Positions 17,563-27,410 of a stretch of DNA of 64,000 nt are shown piece after piece. Position 1 is the first letter of the stretch. Every line of letters begins with the position of its first letter. The DNA lies in the NCBI RefSeq assembly GCF_040702995.1, contig NZ_CP159992.1, positions 2,257,501 through 2,321,500 on the forward strand, in the 5' to 3' direction. Both the position numbers and the translations under genes were made by a program. The notes under the pieces were generated by a model. It saw only the letters and a program-made list of their open reading frames with translations, searched no databases and was not told the DNA's origin. The DNA is from Paenibacillus sp. AN1007 (GTDB lineage: Bacteria; Bacillota; Bacilli; Paenibacillales; Paenibacillaceae).

Positions 17563-18540
17563 ATGTCTTATAGACAGTTACCTTTGCATGATCATCAGAT
17601 TCCGACAAGCCCTATGGTCCTGGGTTGTATGCGCTTTGGAGGGGACTGGGACGGTCAGCCCATTACAGATGATTTGGTGGTCGAAGGTCGGCAGGCGGTA
17701 GAAGCCGCGCTGGAGATCGGTATTCGTCACTTCGATCTTGCAGACATCTATACACGCGGTAAAGCTGAGCATGTATTCGGGCGGGTACTGTCCGATATCC
17801 AAGGACTTCGTGAACAGATCATCATTCAGTCGAAATGCGGAATCCGGCTGGCAGGAGATGACGAAGGTCCACAGCGCTATGATACTTCAGGTGCACATAT
17901 TATCGAGAGTGTGGATGGTATTTTATCCCGGCTGGGCATCGATTATCTTGATATTCTGCTGCTGCATCGTCCTGATCCGCTTGCCCATCCGCAGGAGATT
18001 GGAGAAGCGCTGGCGAAACTGCATCAGGATGGAAAAGTAAGACATTTTGGCGTATCCAACATGGGCGCCGAACAAATTCGCCTGCTTCAAATGTACAGCC
18101 GCGTACCGTTTATCGTTAATCAGCTGGAGATGAGCCTGGATAAGATCGGTTTTGTTGAAGCAGGAGTAACGGTGAACCGCGCGCAGGCAAAAGAGAATGT
18201 GTTTCCTTATGGAACGATGGAATACTGTCAGGCAGAGCATATCCAGCTGCAGGCCTGGGGTCCTCTTGCTCAGGGAAGGTTCACAGGGCGCGTTGTCGAA
18301 GGCCAGCGGCCCGAGATTAAACCAACGGCAGATTTGGTGGCCCGCATAGCCAAAGAACGTGGTGTAACACCAGAAGCGATCGTACTGGCTTGGCTTATGA
18401 AACATCCTGCAGGCATTCAGCCCGTGATTGGTTCCATTCGTCCGGAACGGATTCTGGCCTGTCGCGATGCGGCTCAGGTGGAGCTGACGCGATATGAATG
18501 GTACGAGCTCTATTCCTCTTCGTGCGGACGCAGAATGTAA
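17563..18540 (+). CDS. Aldo/keto reductase (YdhF-like)
   Basis: This is a 325-residue NADPH-dependent aldo/keto reductase. The catalytic tetrad is readable: Asp and Tyr in HFDLADIYTRGKAEHVFG, Lys in IIIQSKCGI, and His in DILLLHRPDP. The barrel continues with VRHFGVSNMG and the cofactor-binding end PVIGSIRPERI. It is closest in character to the E. coli YdhF group. The ATG at 17563 (MSYRQLPLHDH) has AGAGGTGAGGA upstream and is preferred to an in-frame ATG at 17509 with a weak site. It is divergent from the P450 operon and ends at its own terminator. The physiological carbonyl substrate is unknown. Confidence 0.92.
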   Translation: MSYRQLPLHDHQIPTSPMVLGCMRFGGDWDGQPITDDLVVEGRQAVEAALEIGIRHFDLADIYTRGKAEHVFGRVLSDIQGLREQIIIQSKCGIRLAGDDEGPQRYDTSGAHIIESVDGILSRLGIDYLDILLLHRPDPLAHPQEIGEALAKLHQDGKVRHFGVSNMGAEQIRLLQMYSRVPFIVNQLEMSLDKIGFVEAGVTVNRAQAKENVFPYGTMEYCQAEHIQLQAWGPLAQGRFTGRVVEGQRPEIKPTADLVARIAKERGVTPEAIVLAWLMKHPAGIQPVIGSIRPERILACRDAAQVELTRYEWYELYSSSCGRRM

Positions 18541-18557
18541 TTGAATTCAGAAGATGA

Positions 18558-18599
18558 AGCACGGGCTCCCAGGAGCCTGTGCAATTTGCAATTTTTTTA
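18558..18599 (+). terminator. Rho-independent terminator after the aldo/keto reductase
   Basis: GCACGGGCTCC pairs with GGAGCCTGTGC (one G-T pair) across a tiny loop. AATTTGCAA and seven T follow. Confidence 0.75.
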
Positions 18600-18848
18600 T
18601 GTAGGTGTGATTAAAGCCTATAGTGTATTGTTTATTGACTTGTAGTGTCTTTTCTCTGCAATCGTGCAGCTGGTAACATACTTAGATAGATACATATGCC
18701 TAAGATGAATACGTTGTAACGGGTGAAAAAATCACATGATTTGATATGAAGAGCGGATAGAAAATTCATGTTTGTGCGGCTGTGTAAGTCCTTGGACTTA
18801 GATAGAAGTGCAGATAAGAAGGACGTTTCAACCATTTTTGCTCGTTTT

Positions 18849-18877
18849 TTGGCTGAGTGGATGAAGGCTATGATAAA
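18849..18877 (+). promoter_or_regulatory. Candidate sigma-A promoter of the AAA-DUF5682-vWA operon
   Basis: TTGGCT and GATAAA are 17 bases apart, about 55 bases before the chosen AAA start. The rest of the roughly 390-base gap from 18541 holds the upstream terminator and no gene that I can see. Confidence 0.35.
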
Positions 18878-18931
18878 ATAAGAGAAATAGGAACATACGA
18901 TCTGTTTATACGAGAGGAGACATCGTCAATA

Positions 18932-20032
18932 ATGGAGATGCTTAAACCGCCAGCCGAGACATTATACGAGGCCGAATTACGGGCGTTACAGCAGGAGGAT
19001 CAGGGTCATCGGCCGCCTAACTGGCTGTTATCTCCAGCCTATGTGCGGGATTTTATTATTGGACGGGAGCAGCCAGCGATGCTGGATGGAGAGAAAATCA
19101 ACATTACGCGTAAATTTTATGGAAATGATGTGTTAATTGAGCGTGCGGTTGTTACCCTGGCAGGGAATCGCGGGTTAATGCTGGTAGGAGAGCCGGGTAC
19201 GGCCAAAACGATGCTTAGTGAGCTGCTGACAGCTGCGATCTCCGGAACGAGCCTGAATACGATACAAGGGACGGCTGGAACCACCGAAGATATGATTAAG
19301 TACTCCTGGAATTATGCCATGCTTCTGGACAAAGGTCCATCGGAAGCGGCTCTTGTGCCTTCTCCTTTATATAATGGGATGAAAAAAGGCATCCTCACCC
19401 GCTTTGAGGAGATTACGCGATGTCCGGCCGAAGCACAGGACAGCTTGATCAGTATACTTAGCGATAAGGTCATGAGTATTCCTGAACTCGACGGAGGTGT
19501 ACTTTTTGCCAAACCAGGTTTCAATGTTATTGCTACCGCGAACATACGGGACAAAGGTGTGAATGAAATGAGCGGGGCGCTCAAACGCCGCTTTAATTTT
19601 GAAACGATCAAGCCGATCCAAAATGTGAAGATGGAAGCCAAAATCATTGAATCCCAGGCGAGAAACCTGTTATTACATAGTGGAATTGATATTGAAATAC
19701 AAACCGACGTTGTGGAGTTACTTGCAACGACGTTTATGGAACTGCGTACAGGGATGTCACGTGAAGGTTATAAGCTGGATACACCGCAAGCGTCCATGAG
19801 TACTGCAGAGGCGGTATCCGTATATGTGCAGAGTGCGATGACATCTCATTACTACGAAGGGAAATCCATTGCGCTGGATCGTTTGGTGCAAAATATGCTG
19901 GGAACGATTGCAAAGGAAAATGACAAGGATCTAAGCATTCTCAAAAACTATTTTTCCAAAATTGTGAAAGCTCGCTCCGCGGAAGAGGAGATCTGGAAAC
20001 ATTATTATGAGGAAAGAAAATGGATCGGTTAG
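18932..20032 (+). CDS. MoxR-type AAA+ ATPase (YehL-like)
   Basis: This is a 366-residue AAA+ ATPase of the MoxR clade, whose members act as chaperones working with vWA partners. The P-loop is GEPGTAKTMLSELL (residues 86-99). A Walker B-like stretch follows in GILTRFEEITRCPAEAQDSL, sensor 1 in IATANIRDKGV, and the arginine finger in SGALKRRFNFE. The ATG at 18932 (MEMLKPPAETLYEAEL) is preferred because an AGAGGAG lies upstream; the frame reaches back to 18857 without a ribosome site. It overlaps the next gene by 13 bases. Gene order and partners match the YehL subgroup of E. coli rather than RavA. Its substrate is unknown; remodelling of the downstream partners is inferred. Confidence 0.9.
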   Translation: MEMLKPPAETLYEAELRALQQEDQGHRPPNWLLSPAYVRDFIIGREQPAMLDGEKINITRKFYGNDVLIERAVVTLAGNRGLMLVGEPGTAKTMLSELLTAAISGTSLNTIQGTAGTTEDMIKYSWNYAMLLDKGPSEAALVPSPLYNGMKKGILTRFEEITRCPAEAQDSLISILSDKVMSIPELDGGVLFAKPGFNVIATANIRDKGVNEMSGALKRRFNFETIKPIQNVKMEAKIIESQARNLLLHSGIDIEIQTDVVELLATTFMELRTGMSREGYKLDTPQASMSTAEAVSVYVQSAMTSHYYEGKSIALDRLVQNMLGTIAKENDKDLSILKNYFSKIVKARSAEEEIWKHYYEERKWIG

Positions 20033-22548
20033 GTCAGGTACAGTCTGCTGACGCTGACGGTTTATTGGATGCTGCGGATTTAAGTCAACTGCAATCTCTG
20101 TTTGAGGCGTGTGTGTACAATCTGAATCAACGAACGGTTTATTTTCCAATACGGCATCACAGTCCAGCCTGTGCTCATCATCTGCTGCGTGCAATCGGAG
20201 AGTACCAACCCGATATCATTCTGATTGAAGGGCCGGAAAGCGGCAACCCCCTGATTTCCGTATTAACGGATGAAGCCACCCTTCCCCCGGTCAGTCTGTA
20301 TTATACCTATGAGGATGAGCATGGAAGAGAAGCCTGTTATTATCCGATGCTTCGATATTCACCTGAGTATGTCGCGCTAAAAGAGGCTCACCGACTTGGT
20401 ATCCCGGCACAGTTTATTGATTTGGATTATCGGCATGTTTCAAGAAGCAATGAAAGCTTGGTGGAAACGAAGCCGAAAGAAATCTCCATCCAGGACGAAA
20501 CGCTGCTTGCCGGATCAGACTTCATTAACCGATTATGCGAGAAAACAAACTGCCGCAGTTTTGATGAGTTGTGGGAAAAGGTGTTTGAGATCGGGGGTCT
20601 GGAGAAGTCAACGTATGAATTTGTACGGGATGTGTTCACCTATTGTACGTTATCCAGAATGTGTTACACGCCCAGCCGTTTGATCGAAAATGGTGATTTG
20701 TTAAGGGAATCACATATGATGAAACGGATTAAGGAAGCCGAGGAGCAATATCAGCGTGTGCTTGTTATAACCGGAGGTTTCCATACGTATGGTTTAGTGA
20801 CTGCGATAAGGCAGGAAGAGGAAGATCAGCTGAAAGTACGTACGGAGTCCAAGAAGAACATCGCTAGGGTCAACTCGTTGGAGAAGTCCGATCTACCTCC
20901 TGCCGAAGCAAAAATGAGCAGGTCAACCCGGAAGGCTGCCACAGATACAGCAGATGTACATCAGCAGATGTATCCAATGGTCTATACGTTTGCCGAAGCC
21001 GACCGTCTGAATGGTTATGCAAGCGGTATGCCTTATGTGTATTTTTACGATCAAATCTGGGGTCAGCTGCTTCGTTCCCCAAGTTCTCCTTATCGTGTAA
21101 CTACGCTGCAGGTATTATCCAAGCTGATGCGCAGGCTGCGGGATAGCGAAGAACATGTATCTACGAGTGATGCGATCGAAGCTTACAGCATGATCCAAGG
21201 TCTGGCACAGCTGAGAGGCAAGCGGGAAGGCGGAGTCTATGAACTGATGGATGCGGCACGCTCCTCCTTTATCAAAGGGGAACTGACACTGGCCACGGAC
21301 AAGCCGCTGCAGGAACTGCAGCTTCTGTTAACCGGGGATGCCATCGGAAGCGTTGCGCCTAATGCCTTTCATATTCCAATCGTGGAGGACTTTAAAGCGC
21401 GCTGTACAGCGTTCAAACTTCAGATTCGTACGACAGGACAGCATAAAAAGGTGCTGGACCTCTACGCCAAACCGGAACACCGGCTGCTCAGTCAGCTGTT
21501 CCAATGTATTTCTTATCTCGTTCCCGAATTTGCGAAACGTCAGGCAGGGCCGGACTGGATTGCACAGCGTGACATGAATCTGGTTCGAGAAACGTGGGAG
21601 TACATGTACTCCTCACGCATTGAAGCGCGATTAATTGAAAATTCTCTATATGGCGGTACGCTTGCAGGAGCCGCTGCTCGCAAAATGGAAGAGCAGATGC
21701 AGGACATACCGGACCATCACAGCGGTGAACTTGCCAGTTTGATGCTGCGGGCACTGTTAATGGGTCTTCAGGAGACGGCCTTGCATTTGTACGACAAAGT
21801 TCGGGCTGCCCTGCGGACAGATGGTCATTTCTTGTCCTTGTGCAGCAGCTTAACGATTCTGAACCGGATTCATCAGCACCGCAGACTGCTCGGTTTATCG
21901 GATGATCCGCATCTTTCGGACCTGGTGTCAGAAGCTTACAGTAATGCGGTGGACAAGCTGCAGCAGCTGTCCAGAACCAATGCGGATGAGCATGAGGGCA
22001 TTATTCAGGGATTGAAGCTGCTGGCTATGCTGGCCGATTCATCGGAAGAGCGATTCCAGGATACGGCATTTCGGACCCATCTGGATGAACTTCTGTCCGA
22101 TTCGAAACTTCCTGCCCAGCTTGAAGGTGTCTGTATCGCTATTGCCTCAGGACTTGGAGATCGATCCCGGGACGAGATTGTGGAGCGTGCCAGAGGGTAT
22201 ATCCGCGGTACGCCTGAACAGACCCGTCAGACGGCTTTATTTTTACAGGGCGTATTTACGGCAGCACGGGATGCTTTCTTATATGAAGATGAACTGCTCT
22301 ACGAGCTTAACAGCCTAATAGAACAGTTATCCTATGATGATTTTATTGCAATGATTCCGGAGCTGCGCCTCGCTTTTACTTATTTTACGCCGATGGAAAC
22401 AAGTCTAATTGCCGAACGTGCAGCCAAGCTTCATCAGGTGAAGCCGGATGAGATGGCGATTCCTGCACTGGACGAGCAGCTGCTCATAAAGTACAGAACG
22501 CAGGATGAGGCGCTTCGAAAGGAGTTTGCGGCATGGAAGCTAATATGA
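20020..22548 (+). CDS. DUF5682 family protein (YehM-like)
   Basis: This is an 842-residue protein of the DUF5682 family, with no known activity. The N-terminal quarter has spaced motifs: PIRHHSPACAHHLL (residues 43-56), DIILIEGPESG (65-75), GIPAQFIDLDYRH (127-139), RESHMMKRI (229-237) and VITGGFHTYGLV (249-260). The pattern His...Glu...Asp...Arg...GGFH resembles the TraB/Tiki/ChaN superfamily of proposed metal-dependent hydrolases. That link is my inference. The remaining 580 residues are mostly helical. It overlaps the ATPase gene by 13 bases and the vWA gene by 16, so the three are translated together. E. coli YehM is the equivalent, at about 760 residues. Confidence 0.82.
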   Translation: MDRLGQVQSADADGLLDAADLSQLQSLFEACVYNLNQRTVYFPIRHHSPACAHHLLRAIGEYQPDIILIEGPESGNPLISVLTDEATLPPVSLYYTYEDEHGREACYYPMLRYSPEYVALKEAHRLGIPAQFIDLDYRHVSRSNESLVETKPKEISIQDETLLAGSDFINRLCEKTNCRSFDELWEKVFEIGGLEKSTYEFVRDVFTYCTLSRMCYTPSRLIENGDLLRESHMMKRIKEAEEQYQRVLVITGGFHTYGLVTAIRQEEEDQLKVRTESKKNIARVNSLEKSDLPPAEAKMSRSTRKAATDTADVHQQMYPMVYTFAEADRLNGYASGMPYVYFYDQIWGQLLRSPSSPYRVTTLQVLSKLMRRLRDSEEHVSTSDAIEAYSMIQGLAQLRGKREGGVYELMDAARSSFIKGELTLATDKPLQELQLLLTGDAIGSVAPNAFHIPIVEDFKARCTAFKLQIRTTGQHKKVLDLYAKPEHRLLSQLFQCISYLVPEFAKRQAGPDWIAQRDMNLVRETWEYMYSSRIEARLIENSLYGGTLAGAAARKMEEQMQDIPDHHSGELASLMLRALLMGLQETALHLYDKVRAALRTDGHFLSLCSSLTILNRIHQHRRLLGLSDDPHLSDLVSEAYSNAVDKLQQLSRTNADEHEGIIQGLKLLAMLADSSEERFQDTAFRTHLDELLSDSKLPAQLEGVCIAIASGLGDRSRDEIVERARGYIRGTPEQTRQTALFLQGVFTAARDAFLYEDELLYELNSLIEQLSYDDFIAMIPELRLAFTYFTPMETSLIAERAAKLHQVKPDEMAIPALDEQLLIKYRTQDEALRKEFAAWKLI

Positions 22549-23747
22549 ATGAAACATTGAATGAAACCCGACAGGGGCCGGACGAAACGCAGACAGAACT
22601 GTCATCACCGGAAAAACGAAGTGCTGCGGAAACATTGAATCGGTGGCGCCTGATTCTTGGTGAAGCTGCCGAAGAAGGCTTAAGTGAAGCCGATCAGTAC
22701 CAGTCAGACGAGTTTCAGTATAAGGAACTGGATGAGATTCTGGGTTATCTGTACAACCGTGAGTACGGAGAGGAGCAGGGATATCGAAAAGAAGGCGGCC
22801 GCGGTCCATCCGAGCTTACCGTTCCCAATTGGCTGCACAAGGTCCGTGATCTTTTTCCAAAATCAACCGTTGAAATTCTGGAGAAACAGGCGCTGGATCG
22901 CTACGGACTGACAGAGCTGTTAACTGATAAAAAGCTGCTGGAGTCTCTTGAGCCCAATATGAATCTTCTCAAAAATATTATGCAGTTCAAAGGGCGAATG
23001 AAAGGAGACGTGCTCCGAAGTGCCAAGGATATTGTACGAACGGTGGTTGAGGATTTGCGCAGGAAGCTGGAGTCTCACGCCCGGGCCAGCATTATGGGAA
23101 AACGCAGTCGGTACGCATCCAGTTCGGTGCGCTCGCTGCGCAGCCTGAACTTTAAACGTACGATTACCCGCAATCTGAAAAATTATGATAAACAGAAACG
23201 AAGGTTTGTCATTGATCGACTTTATTTTGACGGGAACATACAGCAGCACAACAAGTGGAACATCATCATCGGTGTGGATGAGAGCGGCAGCATGATGGAT
23301 TCGGTGATCTACAGTTCCGTTATGGCGAGTATTTTTTACCGTTTGAACGCGCTGCGGACGAAATTATTCATTTTTGACACCAAGGTTGTAGATTTGAGCG
23401 ATCGGTTGGAAGACCCCGTAGATGTGCTGATGAATGTGCAACTCGGCGGAGGAACGCATATTGCCAAAGCGCTGCGTTATGGAGAGACACTGATTGAGAA
23501 TCCGAGCAAAACGATCTATATTCTGGTCAGCGATCTGGAAGAAGGTTATCCGATCAATCAGATGTATCAAGCATGCAGGGATATTCTTGATGCGGGATGC
23601 AGGCTGTTGGTGCTCACGGCCCTCGATTTCAACGGAGATTCGGTGTATAACAAACATGCTGCGCAGACGCTGGCCAACATGGGGGCACACGTAGCCGCAA
23701 TTACGCCTAACGAGCTTGCCGAATGGATTGGAGAAATTATTACCTGA
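22533..23747 (+). CDS. vWA domain protein (YehP-like)
   Basis: This is a 404-residue von Willebrand A protein, the usual partner of MoxR ATPases. The vWA domain is C-terminal, with a full MIDAS: IIIGVDESGSMMDSVIY (D249, S251, S253), the Thr of GGGTHIAKAL, and the Asp of LVSDLEEGYP. The N-terminal 240 residues are charged and helical. There is no signal peptide, so it is cytosolic. AAAGGAG eight bases before the ATG at 22533 fixes the start, which lies inside the end of the DUF5682 gene. E. coli YehP (378 residues) is the likely equivalent. Confidence 0.9.
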   Translation: MEANMNETLNETRQGPDETQTELSSPEKRSAAETLNRWRLILGEAAEEGLSEADQYQSDEFQYKELDEILGYLYNREYGEEQGYRKEGGRGPSELTVPNWLHKVRDLFPKSTVEILEKQALDRYGLTELLTDKKLLESLEPNMNLLKNIMQFKGRMKGDVLRSAKDIVRTVVEDLRRKLESHARASIMGKRSRYASSSVRSLRSLNFKRTITRNLKNYDKQKRRFVIDRLYFDGNIQQHNKWNIIIGVDESGSMMDSVIYSSVMASIFYRLNALRTKLFIFDTKVVDLSDRLEDPVDVLMNVQLGGGTHIAKALRYGETLIENPSKTIYILVSDLEEGYPINQMYQACRDILDAGCRLLVLTALDFNGDSVYNKHAAQTLANMGAHVAAITPNELAEWIGEIIT

Positions 23748-23842
23748 ATTTACTTTATTCATTGAGAAATATCAGATTAAAGGGTAGAGATTGAAGGCTG
23801 GATGTCCAAACGTTATTTTGACGTTACTTAGAGGAGGAATAT

Positions 23843-26800
23843 ATGATGCTTACCGCAGACCGCGCAGTAGAGAGTTTGGTAGAAAAGTTTGCTTCCATCT
23901 GTTCAGATGACTACTCACTCACGACGGACCGCAGTTCCGAGATTATTGATTATGTCATGGGTGTGACGGATAAATTTCCTGAAATGATGGGTAAAACGAG
24001 TCATTACGTCTATCGTACGGTAGAGGCGCTGGAAAAGCTGGGCAAGAAAGAGGATGGCGATATTTTTTTTCGTGCGGGTGCTGTTGCGATGCATCTGGAG
24101 TCGAATTATTTCCGAAGAAGTCCTTGGGGAGTTAATGCATTCGCAGCTTGTCTTGGCCAAGATTCGGAGGCGTACGGATTAAACGGGAAAAGCAAGAGTC
24201 CGGACCGGATGGGTGCCTTGTTATCCCGTTTGAAGAAAATGAAACAATTTGCTGGCGAAGAAGAGCTTCTCTCCGAGCTTAAGAGTCGTGTGAAGCGGGC
24301 ACAATGGCTGTTTGATTCGAAAAAAGCAGATAGTCAGGGGAACTTTAGAGATGTTCTTGATGCATTGATTCTCGTAAATCTGTGTTCGCATCCAGATGTT
24401 GAGTTTGCGAATAAAGACGAGATCAAGAAACTCAGCGCCCTGCTGCCCGAGCTGTTCCAGCATGTGATGGCTAATGATGCCGAGAAGCTTCATAAAGAAC
24501 TTTATGCTTTGATCGAACCATTAATTGCAGGCAGTGTGCAGGGAAAACAAAACAGTTCAACGCAGCTGCTTGGAGAGGAATTCCTTAAGCAGAAACGCAG
24601 TGAACTGATTGCCAGCCACTATCCTGAGATTACTTTTTCAGCAAAACATCATGTTTCACATGCCGTTTTCCATCAGACGATGGTGTTAATCAGCAGTGCA
24701 GTGCTGTACCTGACCAATATTAGCGGAGGCAAGCAGCGGTTTCTGGATAATGTCAGCGAGGTTGGCAAAGAGCTTATGAAAGTCGTGCAGCACCTGCATG
24801 AGCTGTATCCGATGGAAGTTCGCAAATATCTGCTCAGCATGAATCCTCGTTCAAGAAGTGAAGATGATCTGCTGGCTGGGCTGGTGCCGCTGGATGAGCC
24901 TTATCAGTTGATCGAATTAATGCAGATTGAGTTGAACTCATACAGAGTGTCATGGAGTATCCTTAAGGCGGCTGTGGCTAATCAGCCTGAGAAGTCCATG
25001 CGGGCTTATGAGATTGTCAAAGCGCCATTCCTGAAATTATGTTTTCAGAAGATGATGCTGGATCAGAACATCACTTTACTTCATCCCGAAAGTTCAATAG
25101 AAGAGGCTGTATTCCGCGTTTTGCGCCAACCTTTGGAAGGCGGGAGACAAGGACTGGCCATTGCCCGATATCTGAGCGGTGAATATTCACTCGAAGAGTA
25201 CTGGGCGGATAAGGACAGCCGCGGATTGTTCAATCATGTTAACCGGGACCGAAAACGGATTAACAATCTGATCAGCATCAGCTTCCTGCCGATCGATTCA
25301 GACCCGATGCACCGCTTTGCGATTCTGCTCACCCATCCGGAATGGACGCTGGACATTATATCGGATATGTATCACTCGTATGCGTTTAGCGGGGAGCAGA
25401 TTTTGAACAGGTACGGAGATGATCCCCAGGTCAAACGAGAGCAGCTGCTGACCAGTCTGATCTCCCTGAATGGCATGACGGATTATACGTATCAATCGAT
25501 GCCTCAGGACGAGTATCGCCGTATTCTGCAGCACAATCTGGAGCATGCGTTGAAACAGTATAAAAAGCTGCCAACGGATACGCGTATTTTAACGCTGGAG
25601 GTGGCATTTGAGCAGCGGGATGCGATCCCTAAGAAACAACTGGTGGCAGCTGTTCAGGCAGGTCTGCAGGATGCCTCCAAACGGGCTAACAGTATCGCCC
25701 TGGCTGCGTTTAACCACGTTCCTGATCAAGAATTGTATATGATGATTTATCGTGCCGAGAAAAAGGCTTCAATTAAGGAAATGGCGCTGACAGCGGTCCG
25801 TAGTCTGGAGAACAGCAGGGAATTGTACATGGAGCTTCTACAGAACGAGAAGGCGGGAGAGTGGAAAAACCTGATTCAGATTCTGCTCGATACAGCTGAG
25901 CTGAGTCCTGAGTATGCGCATGCAGCACTTGCCGACTTGGCCGACGCCAAGAAAATGTCCCGAATCAGCTGGTTACCTCTTAAAGAGCTTCCGTCTCTGA
26001 TTCGATCCGCGGATGGTCAGCCTTTAGATGATCGTATTAAACAGTATATATTACTGCAGTCGATTGATCATGGGTCTGGACCAAATGAGCGGTTAAATGA
26101 ACTTAGAGAATATGTGAGCGAAGCTTCGCTTATTCGTTTCTCAACGGAACTGCTGCAGCTGTGGATTCAGGATGGTGCACCTGCCAAGGAGAAATGGGTG
26201 ATGTATATCTCCGCACTCTTCGGTGATATTCAGATTGTTCATATTTTGACTCCGCAGATTAAGGAATGGACAGAGAACAGCCGCGGTGCAATTGCAGCAG
26301 AGGCCGTGAAGGTGCTTGCATATCTGAAAGAACCAGTCGCACTTATGGCGATTGATAAAGTTAAACGCAGTGTGAAGAACCGTCAAGTTAAGGGCGCAGC
26401 TGAAGAGGCCCTGCAGCTCGCTGCGGAGAACATGGGACTAACGGCTGAGCAGCTTGAAGATCGGCTGGTTACTTCTCTTGGTTTTGATGAAAAGGGAACA
26501 CTGCAGCTCAGCTACGGCGAACGCTCCTTCCAGGTTAAAGTTAATGCGGACCTGCAGGTTGTTGTCATCAACGAAGAAACAGGTAAAGCGGTGAAAAGTC
26601 TGCCTGCTCCGGCACAAAAGGATGATCCTGAGCTTGCAGCACAATCCAAGACGCGCTTCACTCAACTGAAGAAGGACCTTAAAACGATGGTTACGATTCA
26701 GACTGCTCGTCTGGAGGAATCCTTATCAAAGCAGCGCCTCTGGACAGCAGAAGAATGGACATCCCTGTTTGTGGACAATGTGATCATGCAGAAATTCGCT

Positions 26801-27406
26801 GTAGGATTGATCTGGGGAATTTATGAGAACGGTGAGCTGGTTCGTACGTTCCGATACATGGAGGATGGTACATTCAATACGGTGGACGAGGATGAAACCG
26901 AACTGCCATCAGAAGCTCAGGTAGGGTTGGTGCATCCGCTTGAACTGGATCAGGAGACCCTTGAGGGCTGGAGTACACAGCTGGAGGATTATGAGGTCAA
27001 ACAGCCGTTTGAGCAGCTGAAACGTCAAGTTCACTTGATTGAGGAGGAGGAACAGGATAAGACGGAATATGATCGTCTTCCAGAAGATGAATTCTCACCA
27101 ACAGCTCTTCCGAAAGCGCTGGAGAAATACGGCTGGATCAAAGGTCCTGCGCAGGACGGCGGCTGGTTCAATGAGTTTTACAAAGAGTATGGAGAGATTG
27201 TTGCCGAGCTTCAATTCAGCGGCACAAGCATTACGTATTATGAAGGGATGGAAGATGTTACGCTGGAATCCCTGCACTTCTTCAAACCAAACGGCAAAAG
27301 ACAGCACTATTATTATGCAGATAACAAATCGATCCCTTTGGGTAAAATTCCAGGCCGTGTATTTAGTGAAACGATCTATGATATTTTAAGAGCGGCGGGG
27401 CGTTGA
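23843..27406 (+). CDS. DUF4132 (MolR/YehI-like) protein with helical repeats
   Basis: This is a 1187-residue protein ending in a DUF4132 region, as in E. coli YehI. The C-terminal third holds LVTSLGFDEKGTLQLSYGER, VVVINEETGKAVKSLPAP, KDDPELAAQSKTRFTQLKKD and FAVGLIWGIYENGELVRTFR, all characteristic of that family. The middle (about 550-860) is built of short helical pairs that look like HEAT-type repeats, such as KVLAYLKEPVALMAID. There is no membrane segment or catalytic motif that I recognise. GAGGAGG lies before ATG ATG; the first is taken. It follows the vWA gene by 95 bases and precedes the SWIM gene by 4. A scaffold or large substrate for the AAA-vWA pair is possible but inferred. Confidence 0.87.
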   Translation: MMLTADRAVESLVEKFASICSDDYSLTTDRSSEIIDYVMGVTDKFPEMMGKTSHYVYRTVEALEKLGKKEDGDIFFRAGAVAMHLESNYFRRSPWGVNAFAACLGQDSEAYGLNGKSKSPDRMGALLSRLKKMKQFAGEEELLSELKSRVKRAQWLFDSKKADSQGNFRDVLDALILVNLCSHPDVEFANKDEIKKLSALLPELFQHVMANDAEKLHKELYALIEPLIAGSVQGKQNSSTQLLGEEFLKQKRSELIASHYPEITFSAKHHVSHAVFHQTMVLISSAVLYLTNISGGKQRFLDNVSEVGKELMKVVQHLHELYPMEVRKYLLSMNPRSRSEDDLLAGLVPLDEPYQLIELMQIELNSYRVSWSILKAAVANQPEKSMRAYEIVKAPFLKLCFQKMMLDQNITLLHPESSIEEAVFRVLRQPLEGGRQGLAIARYLSGEYSLEEYWADKDSRGLFNHVNRDRKRINNLISISFLPIDSDPMHRFAILLTHPEWTLDIISDMYHSYAFSGEQILNRYGDDPQVKREQLLTSLISLNGMTDYTYQSMPQDEYRRILQHNLEHALKQYKKLPTDTRILTLEVAFEQRDAIPKKQLVAAVQAGLQDASKRANSIALAAFNHVPDQELYMMIYRAEKKASIKEMALTAVRSLENSRELYMELLQNEKAGEWKNLIQILLDTAELSPEYAHAALADLADAKKMSRISWLPLKELPSLIRSADGQPLDDRIKQYILLQSIDHGSGPNERLNELREYVSEASLIRFSTELLQLWIQDGAPAKEKWVMYISALFGDIQIVHILTPQIKEWTENSRGAIAAEAVKVLAYLKEPVALMAIDKVKRSVKNRQVKGAAEEALQLAAENMGLTAEQLEDRLVTSLGFDEKGTLQLSYGERSFQVKVNADLQVVVINEETGKAVKSLPAPAQKDDPELAAQSKTRFTQLKKDLKTMVTIQTARLEESLSKQRLWTAEEWTSLFVDNVIMQKFAVGLIWGIYENGELVRTFRYMEDGTFNTVDEDETELPSEAQVGLVHPLELDQETLEGWSTQLEDYEVKQPFEQLKRQVHLIEEEEQDKTEYDRLPEDEFSPTALPKALEKYGWIKGPAQDGGWFNEFYKEYGEIVAELQFSGTSITYYEGMEDVTLESLHFFKPNGKRQHYYYADNKSIPLGKIPGRVFSETIYDILRAAGR

Positions 27407-27410
27407 TCAC

